A stretch of 7,654 nucleotides of DNA, from the NCBI GenBank assembly GCA_023554435.1, contig JAMJQV010000112.1:1-7654 (forward strand), in the 5' to 3' direction. The notes under the pieces are model-generated. The model ran no database searches, was not told where the DNA came from, and worked only from the letters and a program-made list of their open reading frames with translations. Each line of letters starts with the position of its first letter. The first letter of the stretch is position 1. Of this stretch, positions 6,484-7,654 are shown piece after piece. The stretch is from Gemmatimonadota bacterium (GTDB lineage Bacteria > Gemmatimonadota > Gemmatimonadetes > Palauibacterales > Palauibacteraceae). Made by a program: the position numbers and the translations under genes.

Positions 6484-7654
6484 CTACCCCGCCGGCGTCA
6501 CCCGCAGCATGACCACGCCGTGGCCCGGCATCGGCCTGCGCAGCCTCGTCGCGATGGTACCGTCATCCACGTGCTCGAACTCTTCCCCGGTCCACAGGTC
6601 ACGGACCGTGGCAGGGCCGGGAGCGAGGTCGATTTCGTACCACGAGACCGAACCCTCCATCTCGCTGTCGCGCTGGTTGAACAGGGCCACGGCCACGGAC
6701 CCGTCGGCCAATGGCTTCGCCCACACCTGGGCGCCGTAGCCACGGTCCAGGACGACCCGGCCTTGCACGCCGAGCGGGTCCTGGTCGACGGCGATGACCT
6801 CTTCGTTGGTGAGAATGTCCCGGATCTCGTCGGACATGTCGCGCAGATCGTTACCAGCGATCAGCGGCGCCGCCATCATGGCCCACAGCGAGAAGTGTGA
6901 ACGGTACTCCTCGACCGTCATGCCGCCGTTTCCGACCTCCAGCATGTCGGGGTCGTTCCAGTGGCCGGGCCCAGCTGCCTCGTGATGCCGGTTGTTGGCC
7001 TCGAGAATCCACAGGACGCTGGCCCAGTTGTCCCTGATGTCGGCCGTGGTCCTCCACAGCTGTCCGATGTCTCCGGCCCATTCCCACGGCAGATTGCGCC
7101 CCCACTCGCAGATGCTGAGCACCATGTCGCGGCCGGTGGCGTCGAAGGCCTCCCGGAACTTCGCGTACTGGACGGGTGCGCTGAGCGAGTCGGAGTGGCA
7201 CCAGTCCACCTTCACGTAGTCCACGCCCCACTCTGCATAGGTGTTCGCATCGACCACCTCGTAGCCGAGCGATCCGGGCCGACCTTCGCAGGTCTTCGGC
7301 CCGGCGTCGGTGTACAAGCCGAACTTCAGTCCCTTGTCATGTACGTAGTCCGCCAGCGCCTTCATCCCGGCCGGAAAGCGTTCGGGATCGGGAACGATCA
7401 GGCCGTCATCGCCGCGATCGACCTGCCAGCAGTCATCGATCACCACGTACTCGTAGCCAGCGTCCTTCATGCCGCTGTCCACCATCGCGTCAGCGATTCC
7501 GCGCACCAGTTCATCGCTGACGTCGCACCCGAAACGATTCCACGTGTTGAATCCCATGGGGGGCGTCGCGGCGAGGGTGACCGCATCGCCCGCGGCCGGG
7601 ACGTCCTCCCGAGCAGTCCCGACCTGGTCCGGCTCTCCAGTCGAGCACGCGCCC
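6484..7654 (-). CDS. GH27 alpha-galactosidase, probable lipoprotein (5' end beyond window)
   Basis: The frame is open to the right edge: 389 residues are visible and the true start is off the window. The first visible residues are GACSTGEPDQ, which look like the end of a lipobox with the lipid-bearing Cys followed by a flexible tether, so surface or periplasmic anchoring is inferred. The enzyme begins at ATPPMGFNTWNRFG, the usual GH27 opening. Counting from the internal Met at 7557, key motifs are VIDDCW (39-44), GLYTDAG (80-86), the nucleophile Asp118 in YVKVDWC, CEWG (150-153), the acid/base Asp173 in WRTTADIRD (aligned by motif to human GLA Asp231), WNDPDMLEVGN (200-210) and AAPLIAGNDLR (229-239). 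A C-terminal beta-sandwich (about 270-357) completes the family architecture. It should release terminal alpha-linked galactose (less likely N-acetylgalactosamine). The gene ends 122 bases before the YdhR gene, on the same strand. Confidence 0.94.
   Translation of the reverse strand, partial: GACSTGEPDQVGTAREDVPAAGDAVTLAATPPMGFNTWNRFGCDVSDELVRGIADAMVDSGMKDAGYEYVVIDDCWQVDRGDDGLIVPDPERFPAGMKALADYVHDKGLKFGLYTDAGPKTCEGRPGSLGYEVVDANTYAEWGVDYVKVDWCHSDSLSAPVQYAKFREAFDATGRDMVLSICEWGRNLPWEWAGDIGQLWRTTADIRDNWASVLWILEANNRHHEAAGPGHWNDPDMLEVGNGGMTVEEYRSHFSLWAMMAAPLIAGNDLRDMSDEIRDILTNEEVIAVDQDPLGVQGRVVLDRGYGAQVWAKPLADGSVAVALFNQRDSEMEGSVSWYEIDLAPGPATVRDLWTGEEFEHVDDGTIATRLRRPMPGHGVVMLRVTPAG

Overview
The window is GC-rich bacterial DNA carrying six protein-coding genes, one probable gene remnant, and no RNA genes, insertion sequences or CRISPR arrays that I can see. 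Three features suggest a Gram-negative soil- or sediment-type bacterium, most likely of the Gemmatimonadota: a membrane-spanning regulator with a SARP/BTAD-type head and a TolB-like domain, secreted proteins whose signal peptides end in Ala-Gln, and a six-repeat PD40 propeller. This placement is inference from gene style, not from a marker gene.

Left part (1-2341). A minus-strand regulator runs off the left edge: winged helix, BTAD domain, one membrane helix, and the start of a TolB/FlgO-like domain. A small lipoprotein gene of unknown function with a good ribosome binding site diverges from it across a 123-base gap. Downstream of the lipoprotein are about 490 bases without an intact gene. 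They hold what looks like the orphaned C-terminal end of a serine-hydrolase (class C beta-lactamase-like) gene at 2063-2245, and a compact pair of overlapping palindromes at 2310-2325.

Right part (2342-7654). Four minus-strand genes lie in one direction, in transcription order: a GH27 alpha-galactosidase (5' end cut by the window edge, probably a lipoprotein), a YdhR-family small protein, a secreted PD40/TolB-like six-bladed propeller, and a secreted GH3 glycosidase with a PA14 insert and a C-terminal fibronectin-III-like domain. The propeller and GH3 genes overlap by four bases (ATGA), and the YdhR-propeller gap is about 43 bases, so these three are very likely one transcript. The GH27 gene lies 122 bases upstream and may or may not share it.

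Taken together, the right part reads as an extracytoplasmic sugar-degradation cassette. GH27 would remove alpha-linked galactose, GH3 would remove a beta-linked glucose- or xylose-type residue, and the propeller would be a co-expressed partner of unknown function. No SusC/SusD-type transporter or sugar kinase is visible. Nothing here is clearly a wholly new system. The least explained points are the tight coupling of a propeller to GH3, the YdhR protein inside a glycosidase cluster, and the unassigned lipoprotein.
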